NCBI GenBank assembly: GCA_005503055.1
Contig: SCOX01000006.1
Coordinates: 124,001 to 188,000 of the forward strand
Length of the DNA: 64,000 bases
DNA from: Lysobacteraceae bacterium P
Lineage (GTDB): Bacteria > Pseudomonadota > Gammaproteobacteria > Xanthomonadales > Xanthomonadaceae
Reading direction: 5' to 3'
A program made the position numbers and the translations under genes. Shown here piece by piece: positions 52,388-62,855 of this stretch. A model generated the notes under the pieces. The model was not told the DNA's origin and ran no database searches. It was given only the letters and a program-made list of their open reading frames with translations. The first letter of the stretch is position 1. Each line of letters opens with the position of its first letter.

Positions 52388-53518
52388 ATGAGCATCCGCC
52401 AGAACATCAAGAGCATTGCCCGTCGCCTGAGCAACGTCCGCTTCATCGGACGGCCAGTACGCATCATGGGCGCCATCACGCGTCTGCCGTACTACCACGA
52501 AAGACAACACTACTTCGAAACCCAGCAGCTGCCGGGACTCCTGCATGCGCTGTCGGACGTCAACGGTCGCCAGCAGATCATGCAGCAGGGTATGGTCGAA
52601 TCGATCCCGGTGGCTCTGCGCGCGCTGCGTCGCGACCAAGTCGATCTACGCACGTCCGTCCAGGCCGAGATCGGGGGCCTGTTGCGTCGCATTGACGAAC
52701 TGCGCGCCAGCCATCAAGCCGAACTGGACGGCCTGCGCGCCGGCCATCAATCCGAACTGGCCGACCTGCGCGCCGGCCATCAATCCGAACTGGCCGGCCT
52801 GCGTGATGAATTCGCACCCGTTTCCCGTGTGACGTCGGAGAGCGCCGCGAGCGTGCGCAGCATGCTCGAGTCCGTTCAATACCTGCTCGGTCGCGTCGAG
52901 TTCGTCCGTCGCGAGCTCATGTTCGAGATGCGCTACGGCGCCAAGGGCACCGGTGCGGAGACCAAGGACAGCGGGGCCATTGAGCCGAAGGTAGTGAACC
53001 AGTCCAAGCTGGACCAGGCGCGCGCTTCATCGCTGCGCATCAACATGGGCTGCGGACATGTACCGCTGGATGGGTACATGAACATTGATCGCCGCGGTCT
53101 TCCCGGCGTCGATGTGGTCGCCGAGCTGGACAACATGCCCTTCAAGCAGGGCGAGGTCGATGAGATCTTCTCGGCGCATGTGATCGAGCATTTCCCTCAG
53201 GAGCAGCTGATGCGGCAGTTGTTCCCGTACTGGCTCGGGCTGCTCAAGCCAGGTGGAAAATTCGCGGCCGTCGTTCCCGATGCGCAGGGCATGATCGAGG
53301 CATACGGCAAGGGTGAGTTCTCGTTCGAGCAGTTCCGCCACGTGACGTTCGGCGCGCAGGACTACGACGGCGACTTCCATTTTGCCATGTTCACCCCGGA
53401 GTCGTTGACCAAGCTCCTGCTCGAGGTTGGATTCGAAGATGTCGTCGTGCACGTCGCCAATCGCGAGAATGGCGACTGCAGGGAGTTCGAGATCAGCGCA
53501 AGGCGCCCCAACCCGTGA
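52388..53518 (+). CDS. Coiled-coil methyltransferase with 33-bp repeats
   Basis: Protein of 376 aa. Residues about 1-100 are helical and basic. Residues 105-137 are three tandem 11-residue repeats (LRASHQAELDG, LRAGHQSELAD, LRAGHQSELAG), followed by LRDEF, forming a coiled coil. The C-terminal class I SAM methyltransferase domain has RINMGCGHVPLDGYMNIDRR (motif I), EIFSAHVIEHFPQEQ and GLLKPGGKFAAVVPDAQG. It may methylate a glycan end or lipid-linked sugar. A coiled coil joined to a methyltransferase next to a Wzt_C exporter recalls the terminator WbdD, but no kinase domain is present. Confidence 0.8.
   Translation: MSIRQNIKSIARRLSNVRFIGRPVRIMGAITRLPYYHERQHYFETQQLPGLLHALSDVNGRQQIMQQGMVESIPVALRALRRDQVDLRTSVQAEIGGLLRRIDELRASHQAELDGLRAGHQSELADLRAGHQSELAGLRDEFAPVSRVTSESAASVRSMLESVQYLLGRVEFVRRELMFEMRYGAKGTGAETKDSGAIEPKVVNQSKLDQARASSLRINMGCGHVPLDGYMNIDRRGLPGVDVVAELDNMPFKQGEVDEIFSAHVIEHFPQEQLMRQLFPYWLGLLKPGGKFAAVVPDAQGMIEAYGKGEFSFEQFRHVTFGAQDYDGDFHFAMFTPESLTKLLLEVGFEDVVVHVANRENGDCREFEISARRPNP
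52700..52798 (+). repeat. In-frame 33-bp tandem repeat, three copies
   Basis: Copies at 52700-52732, 52733-52765 and 52766-52798, with a partial fourth start (CTGCG). Copies 2 and 3 are nearly identical. Each encodes 11 residues, so changes in copy number keep the frame and alter only the coiled-coil length. Confidence 0.95.
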
Positions 53519-53531
53519 CGAGCATGTACAG

Positions 53532-55742
53532 ATGAGCCACCTTCCCTCCGTATCCGTCATCATCAATACCGATGGGCGCGCGACGAGCCTGGCTCAGTGC
53601 CTGGAGAGTCTGAAATACATTCGCTATCCGAATTTCGAAGTGGTAGTCGTCGCGGGCCCGACCCGCGACGGTACCCATGAACTGTGCGAGGCATGGGGCG
53701 ACCGGATCCGCTATGCGACCTGCGACGTCCGCAACCTCTCGAAGTCGCGCAACATCTCAATCCAGATCTCTTCGGGCGAGATCGTCGCGTTCCTGGACGA
53801 TGACTCCGTTCCCGAACCCGAATGGCTGGACGACGTCATCCCGGCTTTCCAGGATCCGGACGTCGCCGTTGCGGGCGGATTCTTGCACGACCACACCGGC
53901 AAGACCTATCAGTGGCGCTACGGCATCATGGACCGGTTCGGCGCGGCGAACACCTCGCTCAACGGCCCGTCGCCCGAGCTGAACTTTCCCTACAGCTCCA
54001 ACTTCCCGCACGTCATGGCCAACAGCGCTTTCCGGCGCAGCGCCATCGTGGAAGTCGGCGGCTTCGACGAGGAGTACGAGTACTTCCTCGACGAGAGCGA
54101 CATCATCTGCCGCTTCGTGGACAACGGCTGGAAAGTGGCGCAGATGGACAATGGGTTCATCCACCACAAGTTCATGCCCAGCCACATCCGCAACGAATCG
54201 AAGATCCTCACCAGCTGGTACTCGCTGGTGAAGAACAAGACGTACTTCTCGCTGGTGAACGGACGGCTGCATTCGACACTTGATCAAGTGTCGGGAGTGA
54301 TCTCCGGGCTCATCAGGGAGTTCCGCACGCACGTCATCTGGGCGGTCAATGAAGGGCTCCTGGGCAAGGAAAACCTGCAACGGTACGAGGAAGAGGTCGA
54401 CCGCGCCTTCCGCGAAGGCTGGTCCCGCGGGCTCTCGCAGGAGCGTAGGCTCGTAGCTCACGACTCGCTCGAGGGCGTTTCGGGCTTCACTCGCTTCGAT
54501 CCGATCATCCCGGCCGCCGAGCAGAAGTGCTTCGTCTTCCTTTCGAAGACGTATCCGCCCGGCAGCATTGGCGGCATCGGTCGCTACATCCACCACCTTG
54601 CACGCGCAATAGGCAGCCAAGGGCACCAGGTCCACGTGCTGACGACGGGCGAAGGGCACGATCGTGTCGACTTCGAAGAAGGCGTGTGGGTCCATCGCAT
54701 CGTGGTGCGCGAACACCCTGTTCCCGCTGGACTCGAAGTTCCGCAGCACATCTGGAATCACTCCAAGACCATGTTTGTGGAAGCGACCGAGATCGCAGCG
54801 CGCCGCGACATCGACGCGGTGTACGCGCCGATCTGGGACGTCGAAGGCATCGCATTCCTGGAGGACAGACGCGTCCCGATCGTGCACAGCCTGCAGACGA
54901 CGCTGGAGTTCTACCTCGACTCCAACCCGTCCAAGCGGGACGACGCGCACTTCATGGAGTCGTTCGCCAGGCCGATGCTCGCGCTCGAGCGGAAGGTCAT
55001 GGCCGAAAGCGATCGGATCCACGCGATCAGTTCGGCCATCGCGCGCGAGATCGAACGTCAGTATTCGTTGACTCTGGATCCGCAGCGCCTTGACGTGATC
55101 CATCTGGGGCTCGATGACATGAGGGCCGCGGAGAAGCGGCTGCCACCCTCATTGCCCGGCGGCATGGTGCGCATGGCGTTCGTCGGCCGGCTGGAGTCGC
55201 GCAAAGGGATCGATGTGTTCCTGGAAACCGTACCGGCGCTGCTGACGCGTTTCCCGCAACTGCACATCGATATCGTCGGCAATGACACGATTCCGAACGG
55301 CTCGGGATCCACGTACCGCCGCGATTTCGAAAAGGTTGCGAAGGGCAAGTACGATCGTGCGCGCCTCGCCTTCCACGGCGAGGTCGACGAGGATGCCCTG
55401 CGCGGCTTCTACGCTGCATCGGACATCATCGTCGCTCCGTCGCGATTCGAGTCGTTTGGTCTGGTGCACCTGGAAGCCATGATGTTCGGCAAGCCGATCG
55501 TGGGCGGTGACATTGGCGGCATGGCGGAGATCATCGACGACGGCGTCACGGGCCTGCTTGTTCCTCCGGGTGACAGCAAGGCGCTCGAAGCGGCGCTCGA
55601 ACGTCTCGTCGTCGATGGCACGCTGCGTGAGAACATCGGCGCGGCCGGCCGTGAAGCCTACGAACGCAGGTTCTCCGCGTCGACGATGGCTGAAGGTGTT
55701 ACCGACTTGCTCGCGCGATTTGGCAGCAGCGGACGGTCATGA
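53532..55742 (+). CDS. Bifunctional GT2-GT4 glycosyltransferase
   Basis: Two glycosyltransferases fused in one chain (736 aa). The GT2 domain (about 1-260) starts SVSVIINTDGRATSLAQCLE and has the DxD-type metal site in VAFLDDDSVPEPEWLDD, then FDEEYEYFLDESDIICRFVD. After a linker, the GT4 domain (about 335-736) starts CFVFLSKTYPPGSIGGIGRY and has MAFVGRLESRKGIDVFLETV and APSRFESFGLVHLEAMMFGK. It could add two successive sugars of a repeat unit. The start at 53532 lies 13 bases after the methyltransferase; the next gene overlaps by 4 bases. Confidence 0.88.
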   Translation: MSHLPSVSVIINTDGRATSLAQCLESLKYIRYPNFEVVVVAGPTRDGTHELCEAWGDRIRYATCDVRNLSKSRNISIQISSGEIVAFLDDDSVPEPEWLDDVIPAFQDPDVAVAGGFLHDHTGKTYQWRYGIMDRFGAANTSLNGPSPELNFPYSSNFPHVMANSAFRRSAIVEVGGFDEEYEYFLDESDIICRFVDNGWKVAQMDNGFIHHKFMPSHIRNESKILTSWYSLVKNKTYFSLVNGRLHSTLDQVSGVISGLIREFRTHVIWAVNEGLLGKENLQRYEEEVDRAFREGWSRGLSQERRLVAHDSLEGVSGFTRFDPIIPAAEQKCFVFLSKTYPPGSIGGIGRYIHHLARAIGSQGHQVHVLTTGEGHDRVDFEEGVWVHRIVVREHPVPAGLEVPQHIWNHSKTMFVEATEIAARRDIDAVYAPIWDVEGIAFLEDRRVPIVHSLQTTLEFYLDSNPSKRDDAHFMESFARPMLALERKVMAESDRIHAISSAIAREIERQYSLTLDPQRLDVIHLGLDDMRAAEKRLPPSLPGGMVRMAFVGRLESRKGIDVFLETVPALLTRFPQLHIDIVGNDTIPNGSGSTYRRDFEKVAKGKYDRARLAFHGEVDEDALRGFYAASDIIVAPSRFESFGLVHLEAMMFGKPIVGGDIGGMAEIIDDGVTGLLVPPGDSKALEAALERLVVDGTLRENIGAAGREAYERRFSASTMAEGVTDLLARFGSSGRS

Positions 55743-56857
55743 GAATCGCCTACCTGAATGGTGTTTGCGTCGAGCACGACGCCATTTCCAAGGCAATCAG
55801 GGACGAGATCACGTGGCTGCGCGAAAGCGGCCACGACGTACGGCTGTTCAGTTACAAGTGCGATTTCGACGACGTTCCGCATACGAACGTCAACGACGTC
55901 GGTGAAGTGGTGTTCGACGCGTTCTTCCAGAAGTGCGATCTCGCCGTCTACCACTTCGGCATATTCTCGCCGCTGTTCGACGCCCTGCCCATGACGCCGC
56001 GCAACGCCAAGCGCCTGGTGGTCTTCCACAACGTGACGCCGAAGGAGCTCGTGCCGCCGCAGGGACGTGAGCTCATCGACAAGTCGATGCGGCAGATGGG
56101 CAACATGGCCTGGGCGCATCACGTCCTGTGCGACAGCCAGACCAATCTCGACGTGTTGCGCGGGCAGGGCATTCACACGCCCAGCTCCGTCATGCCACTT
56201 GCGGTGACGACGGATTTCTCGGCGCCGGAACGCAAGCCCGGGTTCGACGATGGCATCGTGCGACTCGCGTTCATCGGTCGCTTCGTGAAGGCAAAAGGCC
56301 CGGTCGAACTCGTCTCGGCGCTGCGCTCGCTGGCGCTGCTCCCGTCCGCGCCCAGGCTGCACCTGGACATGATCGGCAACATCGCTTTCTCGGACCAGAA
56401 GGTCGTGGCCGAACTCAAGGACGCCATCGCCAAGACGAATGCGGCAGGCGGCGGGCGGCTCACGGTCGAGTTGCACGGAAACGCGTCTGGCGAGAAGAAG
56501 CGGGACGTCCTGGCCAACGCGGACATGTTCGTGTTGCCGACGTACCACGAAGGCTTCTGCGTGCCCGTCATCGAAGCGTACGCGAGCGGGTGCCGCGTCG
56601 TTGCGTACGACAACTCGAACCTGCCCTGCGTCTGCGGTGGTCTTGCGACCTTGGTGGAAACTGGCAACCAGCAGGCACTCGCCGCCGCGATCCTGGGAAT
56701 CTGCAGGGAAGTGGCTTCGGCGCAATGGCGCGAGAAAGGTTATGGCGAGTTCGCCGCCAGCGCGCGCGATTACGTCGCCGCATTCGACCCTGGCGTCATC
56801 AGACGCAAGTTCCGCGCGTTCGTGAACGACTTCGCGCTTCGACACTCTTCGGTGTGA
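55739..56857 (+). CDS. GT4-type glycosyltransferase
   Basis: GT-B glycosyltransferase (372 aa) starting MRIAYLNGVCVEHDAISKAI. The N-terminal domain includes LAVYHFGIFSPLFDALPMTP and VVFHNVTPKELVPPQGREL. The C-terminal donor domain has LAFIGRFVKAKGPVELVSAL, VELHGNASGEKKRDVLANAD and LPTYHEGFCVPVIEAYASGC (the EX7E-like motif). It is translationally coupled to the GT2-GT4 gene by an ATGA overlap. Donor and linkage are unknown; GDP-D-rhamnose or GDP-mannose is plausible from the neighbouring pathway genes. Confidence 0.88.
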   Translation: MRIAYLNGVCVEHDAISKAIRDEITWLRESGHDVRLFSYKCDFDDVPHTNVNDVGEVVFDAFFQKCDLAVYHFGIFSPLFDALPMTPRNAKRLVVFHNVTPKELVPPQGRELIDKSMRQMGNMAWAHHVLCDSQTNLDVLRGQGIHTPSSVMPLAVTTDFSAPERKPGFDDGIVRLAFIGRFVKAKGPVELVSALRSLALLPSAPRLHLDMIGNIAFSDQKVVAELKDAIAKTNAAGGGRLTVELHGNASGEKKRDVLANADMFVLPTYHEGFCVPVIEAYASGCRVVAYDNSNLPCVCGGLATLVETGNQQALAAAILGICREVASAQWREKGYGEFAASARDYVAAFDPGVIRRKFRAFVNDFALRHSSV

Positions 56858-56864
56858 AATAGAT

Positions 56865-57671
56865 ATGCAGAATCAGACAAACGTTGGGCTGGCGGAAGGG
56901 CTGCGCCTGGCGGTCATGTTATCCAGGCGCGACATGAGGACGCGCTATGCCAACTCCTTTGCTGGCGTTGCGTGGAGCATCGCGCTGCCGCTCCTGTTCG
57001 CGCTAGTCAACGTCGTGGTGTTCTCGGTGCTGATGACGGGGCGCATGGGTACGCGCTACGGAGATGTCCCGTTCTCGCTGTTCTACTTCGTGCCGTTCTC
57101 GCTGTGGGCGCTTTTTACCGAGGTCACCAGCCGAAGCACCTCCATCCTGCGCGAATACCACTACCTCATCACCAAGATCGCGTTCCCTACGTGGGTCATT
57201 CCGCTGGTGCCGCTGGCCTCCGCCCTGGTCAGCCAGCTGGTGATGTTCGCCATCATCGCCTTCCTGCTGGTTACCAAGAGCGTGATGCCCTCACCAGACG
57301 CCTGGGCGTTCTTCGTGATCTGGGGCCTCACGGTGGTGATGACGATCGGCGTGTCGTACCTCGTTTCGTCGATCGCGATGTACATCCCGGACGTGGGGCA
57401 GCTCGTACCCGTGTTGGTGACGATCCTGTTCTGGCTCACGCCCATCCTCTATCCGGCCGCGATGGCACAGGATGGCCCACTCTGGTTCCGCAACATGGTC
57501 ATGCACTTCAACCCGTTCTATTACATGGTTGAGTCGGCGCGCCTGGCGGTGCTGGGAGCGGAGCCCCTGCCTTGGTCATACGTCGGCATCTTCGCGTGCT
57601 TCGCCGGCGTCACGCTGCTCTTGGGCTGGCGTGTTTTCAGTAAGTTGAAGGCTGGGTTCGCCGATGTCTAA
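56865..57671 (+). CDS. wzm: ABC transporter permease for O-polysaccharide export
   Basis: ABC-2-type permease (268 aa) with six hydrophobic segments, e.g. GVAWSIALPLLFALVNVVVF and YLVSSIAMYIPDVGQLVPVL, the latter close to the family signature. Residues LSRRDMRTRYANS at the N-terminus resemble the cytoplasmic gate helix of Wzm. With the ATPase it exports the completed undecaprenyl-linked polysaccharide across the inner membrane. It overlaps the ATPase gene by 8 bases. Confidence 0.93.
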   Translation: MQNQTNVGLAEGLRLAVMLSRRDMRTRYANSFAGVAWSIALPLLFALVNVVVFSVLMTGRMGTRYGDVPFSLFYFVPFSLWALFTEVTSRSTSILREYHYLITKIAFPTWVIPLVPLASALVSQLVMFAIIAFLLVTKSVMPSPDAWAFFVIWGLTVVMTIGVSYLVSSIAMYIPDVGQLVPVLVTILFWLTPILYPAAMAQDGPLWFRNMVMHFNPFYYMVESARLAVLGAEPLPWSYVGIFACFAGVTLLLGWRVFSKLKAGFADV

Positions 57672-59064
57672 CGAGAACATCCAAGCGCCGTCCATCGCGA
57701 CGGCCCCGGTCATCGAGCTTGCCAACGTAAGCAAGTTCTACCGCACCTACTCCACGCCGCAGCACCGGCTCTTCGAACTGCTGACCGGATCGCGCAAATA
57801 TGCACGCGAGACGCGGGCGCTGGACGACGTGTCGCTTACCTTGGAGAAGGGCGGGCGCCTGGGCATTGTCGGCGAGAACGGCAGCGGCAAGAGCACCTTG
57901 CTCAAGGTCCTGGCGGGCGTGCTCACGCCGACCAGCGGGACGGCACGCGTCCAAGGTCGTGTATCCGCGCTACTTGAACTGGGCGCCGGCTTCAATCCTG
58001 ACCTTACGGGTCGCGATAACGTCATCCAGTTCTGCATGCTCCACGGAATGCGGCAGGACGAAGCCGCCGAAGCCGCCGAACCCATCGTGCGCTTCAGCGA
58101 ACTGCAGGACGCGATCGATCACCCGGTGAAGACTTACAGCAGCGGCATGGCTGTCCGCCTGGGCTTCGCGTGCGCGGTCTACGTGAAGCCGGACATCCTG
58201 ATCGTGGACGAAGCGCTTAGCGTGGGCGACGCCTACTTCCAGAACAAGTGCATGCACAAGATTCGAGCGATGCTCGACGAGGGCGTGACGTTCCTGTACG
58301 TCACGCACGCCGCCGATGCCGTGCGCGCGCTGTGCAATCAGGCCGTGTGGATGGACCATGGCAAGGTGCGGATGTTCGGTACCTCCACCGCGGTCGGCGC
58401 CGCCTACCAGAGCGACGTGTTCAGCCGCTCGGTGCGCGCGGGATTCGAATCGCAGAAGCCGGTGCTGGAAGACACTGCAGGCACCCTGGAGCCGGGCGAG
58501 GATGTGAGTGCCGTGGAGGGGGCTGCGAGCCTTTTTGACCAGGCGCGTCACCAGGCGTTCGCGGAACGCGTGGCGCCGCTCCGAACGGGCAGCGGCGAGG
58601 TGGTAGTGGAAGACATCCTGTTGGTCGACACGGATGGAAGGGACACAGACAGCCAGCCGTTTGGCCAAGACGCCCATGTGCGTGTCTTCTTCAACGTGGT
58701 GCGGCCGGTCGAGGGCGATGTCGCGCTCACGCTCGGCGTCATGGATGCAAGTGGGCGACAGATCCTGCATTTCAGCACGCTCGTCAACGGAATTCGCATC
58801 GACGAGTGCGAGGCGGGCCATCACTACTCAATCGATTTCCGCTTTGCGTGTCCTCTGACCCCGGGTGAGTACAACCTCGTGGCCGGAGTTTCATTGATGT
58901 CCAAATCGCTGCTACGGAACTCGCAGATGCTCGCGGAGTCCGTCATCGATTATTGCGTCGGAGGGGCCAGGTTCAATGTGGACGAACCCTGCGACGTCGC
59001 TCAACGTGACCTTTGGGGAATCTGTTTTGTCCCGAGCCAGGCACACCTGAGCAAATTTGACTGA
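57664..59064 (+). CDS. wzt: ABC transporter ATPase with Wzt C-terminal domain
   Basis: ATPase (466 aa) of the polysaccharide exporter. The nucleotide-binding domain has Walker A GENGSGKSTLLKVLAG, GAGFNPDLTGRDNVIQF, the signature YSSGMAVRLGFA and Walker B ILIVDEALSVGD. Residues about 300-466 form a beta-sandwich Wzt_C domain (GEVVVEDILLVDTDG, VRVFFNVVRPVEGDVALTLG, RDLWGICFVPSQAHL). In E. coli O9a this domain binds the capped non-reducing end, so a terminal modification of the chain is expected here too. Confidence 0.93.
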   Translation: MSNENIQAPSIATAPVIELANVSKFYRTYSTPQHRLFELLTGSRKYARETRALDDVSLTLEKGGRLGIVGENGSGKSTLLKVLAGVLTPTSGTARVQGRVSALLELGAGFNPDLTGRDNVIQFCMLHGMRQDEAAEAAEPIVRFSELQDAIDHPVKTYSSGMAVRLGFACAVYVKPDILIVDEALSVGDAYFQNKCMHKIRAMLDEGVTFLYVTHAADAVRALCNQAVWMDHGKVRMFGTSTAVGAAYQSDVFSRSVRAGFESQKPVLEDTAGTLEPGEDVSAVEGAASLFDQARHQAFAERVAPLRTGSGEVVVEDILLVDTDGRDTDSQPFGQDAHVRVFFNVVRPVEGDVALTLGVMDASGRQILHFSTLVNGIRIDECEAGHHYSIDFRFACPLTPGEYNLVAGVSLMSKSLLRNSQMLAESVIDYCVGGARFNVDEPCDVAQRDLWGICFVPSQAHLSKFD

Positions 59065-59074
59065 AGGAAGCGAT

Positions 59075-60703
59075 ATGAGTGCAGTTGAAGCCGAGCTCGA
59101 AGCGCTACGCACGGCGATATCCACCGGGATGCCGGGGAATCCCATTGCGCAGGGTTGGAAGAGCTACTCGCAGTGCGATGAGGACGGGATCATTCGCGAG
59201 TGCCTTGCGCGAATCGCTCTCGTGGCGCCCCTTTCGGGTACGTTCTTCGAGATCGGTTGCGGCAACGGGCTGGAGAACAATACGCACCTGCTGCTGCTGG
59301 ACGGTTTTCGCGGCGGTTGGATCGATGGAAGCGCGGACAAGATCGCATCGATCAAGGATCAATTGGGGTCGACTGCGTTCGATGACCTGCTCGTGATGCG
59401 CGCGTTCGTAACCGCGGAGAACGCGAGAGCGCTGGCGACCGACATGGCCGCGTTCCTTGGGACCCAGGACATCGACCTGCTTTCGCTGGACATCGACGGC
59501 AACGATACGTACGTAATGTCGGAACTGCTGTCGGAGCTGTACCCCAAGCTGATCTGCGTCAAGTACAACGCGAAGTTCCGACCTCCGACCTCACTGACGA
59601 TGGCCTACGACGCGTCGCATGGGTGGAAGGGCGGGGACTACTTCGGCGCTTCCTTGCAGTATTGGGTCGACCAGCTGTCGGGCTATCGCCTGGTGTGCTG
59701 CAACCTCAGCGGCGCCAATGCGTTTTTCGTACGCGATGAACTGGCGGAAGGCTTTCCAGTGTATGCGGTGGAGCAGCTGTTCCAGCCTGCGCGCTATCGC
59801 CTCGCGGAGACGGCGTCGGGCCACGGAGCGACGTTGCAGTGGCTTGCCGACCGCCTCGCGCCGGGGCTTCGCGCGCCCTGGCTGGTCGACGCCAACGTTC
59901 CCCACTTCGGTCGATTCCCGTTCGAGATCCATCGCTGCGCGGACCAGTACATTTCGGGCGACCTCGCGCGGGACGAGATCTGGGAGGCGTTCGAGACGGA
60001 AGTTCTTCGCCGCGTGTGCATGCCCGGTGATCGCGTTCTCGACATCGGCGCGAACATCGGATGGTACTCCGTGCTCGCATCGCGCTTGGTGGGCGAATCC
60101 GGTCATGTGCGGGCGTTCGAGCCGGATGCCGCCAACGGCGAACTGCTAGCTCGAAATCTGGCGCGCAACTGCGTACACCACAACGTCCGAGTTGAGCGCA
60201 TGGCCGTCGGCGCGCGTTCCGAGCACCTGGACCTCTTCCGGTCCGGGGACAACCTCGGCGATCACCGGCTCTTCGACGACGGATCGAGCCGCGAAACATC
60301 CACCGTACCGGTGGAGCCGCTCGACAAACTGTACGAGGGCGTAGCGGAACTGCCGACCTTGGTCAAGTCGGACACGCAGGGCTCCGAGGGACGCATCCTG
60401 GAGGGCGCCGTGCAGCTTCTCGCCGCCGGTTGGCGTCCTGTCTGGCTGCTCGAGTTCTGGCCGTATGGCCTTGCGAACTCCGGCTCCGACGCCATGGCGG
60501 TCTGGCACCGGCTGGATGACCTTGGGTATCGGATGTTCGAGGTCAGCGAGGGCAATCCGACGCTGGTCGAACTCGACGAAGCCCGCGTGCGGCAGCGGCT
60601 CGCGACTGACCTCACGGTCGAGTCGACAGGGTTCATCAACATCCTCGCGTTGCCGGGCGGTGGTGAGCGACTGGAGCGCGTGCAGGACCTTATTCAAGCC
60701 TGA
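59075..60703 (+). CDS. Two-domain methyltransferase with FkbM-type C-terminus
   Basis: Protein of 542 aa with two SAM-binding modules. The N-terminal module (about 15-235) has SYSQCDEDGIIRECLARI, GTFFEIGCGNGLENNTHLLL and LLSLDIDGNDTYVMSELLSE, a pattern found in glycan-cluster proteins. The C-terminal FkbM module (about 310-520) has DRVLDIGANIGWYSVLASRL, VRAFEPDAANGELLARNL and LVKSDTQGSEGRILEGA. It may O-methylate sugars of the exported polymer. The ATG at 59075 with GAAGGAAG upstream is preferred over a TTG at 59057. Confidence 0.82.
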   Translation: MSAVEAELEALRTAISTGMPGNPIAQGWKSYSQCDEDGIIRECLARIALVAPLSGTFFEIGCGNGLENNTHLLLLDGFRGGWIDGSADKIASIKDQLGSTAFDDLLVMRAFVTAENARALATDMAAFLGTQDIDLLSLDIDGNDTYVMSELLSELYPKLICVKYNAKFRPPTSLTMAYDASHGWKGGDYFGASLQYWVDQLSGYRLVCCNLSGANAFFVRDELAEGFPVYAVEQLFQPARYRLAETASGHGATLQWLADRLAPGLRAPWLVDANVPHFGRFPFEIHRCADQYISGDLARDEIWEAFETEVLRRVCMPGDRVLDIGANIGWYSVLASRLVGESGHVRAFEPDAANGELLARNLARNCVHHNVRVERMAVGARSEHLDLFRSGDNLGDHRLFDDGSSRETSTVPVEPLDKLYEGVAELPTLVKSDTQGSEGRILEGAVQLLAAGWRPVWLLEFWPYGLANSGSDAMAVWHRLDDLGYRMFEVSEGNPTLVELDEARVRQRLATDLTVESTGFINILALPGGGERLERVQDLIQA

Positions 60704-62819
<2,116 letters not shown>

Positions 62820-62855
62820 TCTCGCCCGCCGGAAGCCCGGCGAGCGTCAGTCACC

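Noticed and set aside
52646-52879. Minus-strand ORF with repeated Ala/Gly/Gln/Phe-Gly-Leu-Met units over the 33-bp repeats.
   Set aside because: It is the antisense of the in-frame repeats of the methyltransferase and has no start signal or context.
53757-55103. Minus-strand frame of about 450 codons inside the GT2-GT4 gene.
   Set aside because: It is rich in Asp, Val, His and Arg, typical of antisense reading of GC-rich genes, with no motif.
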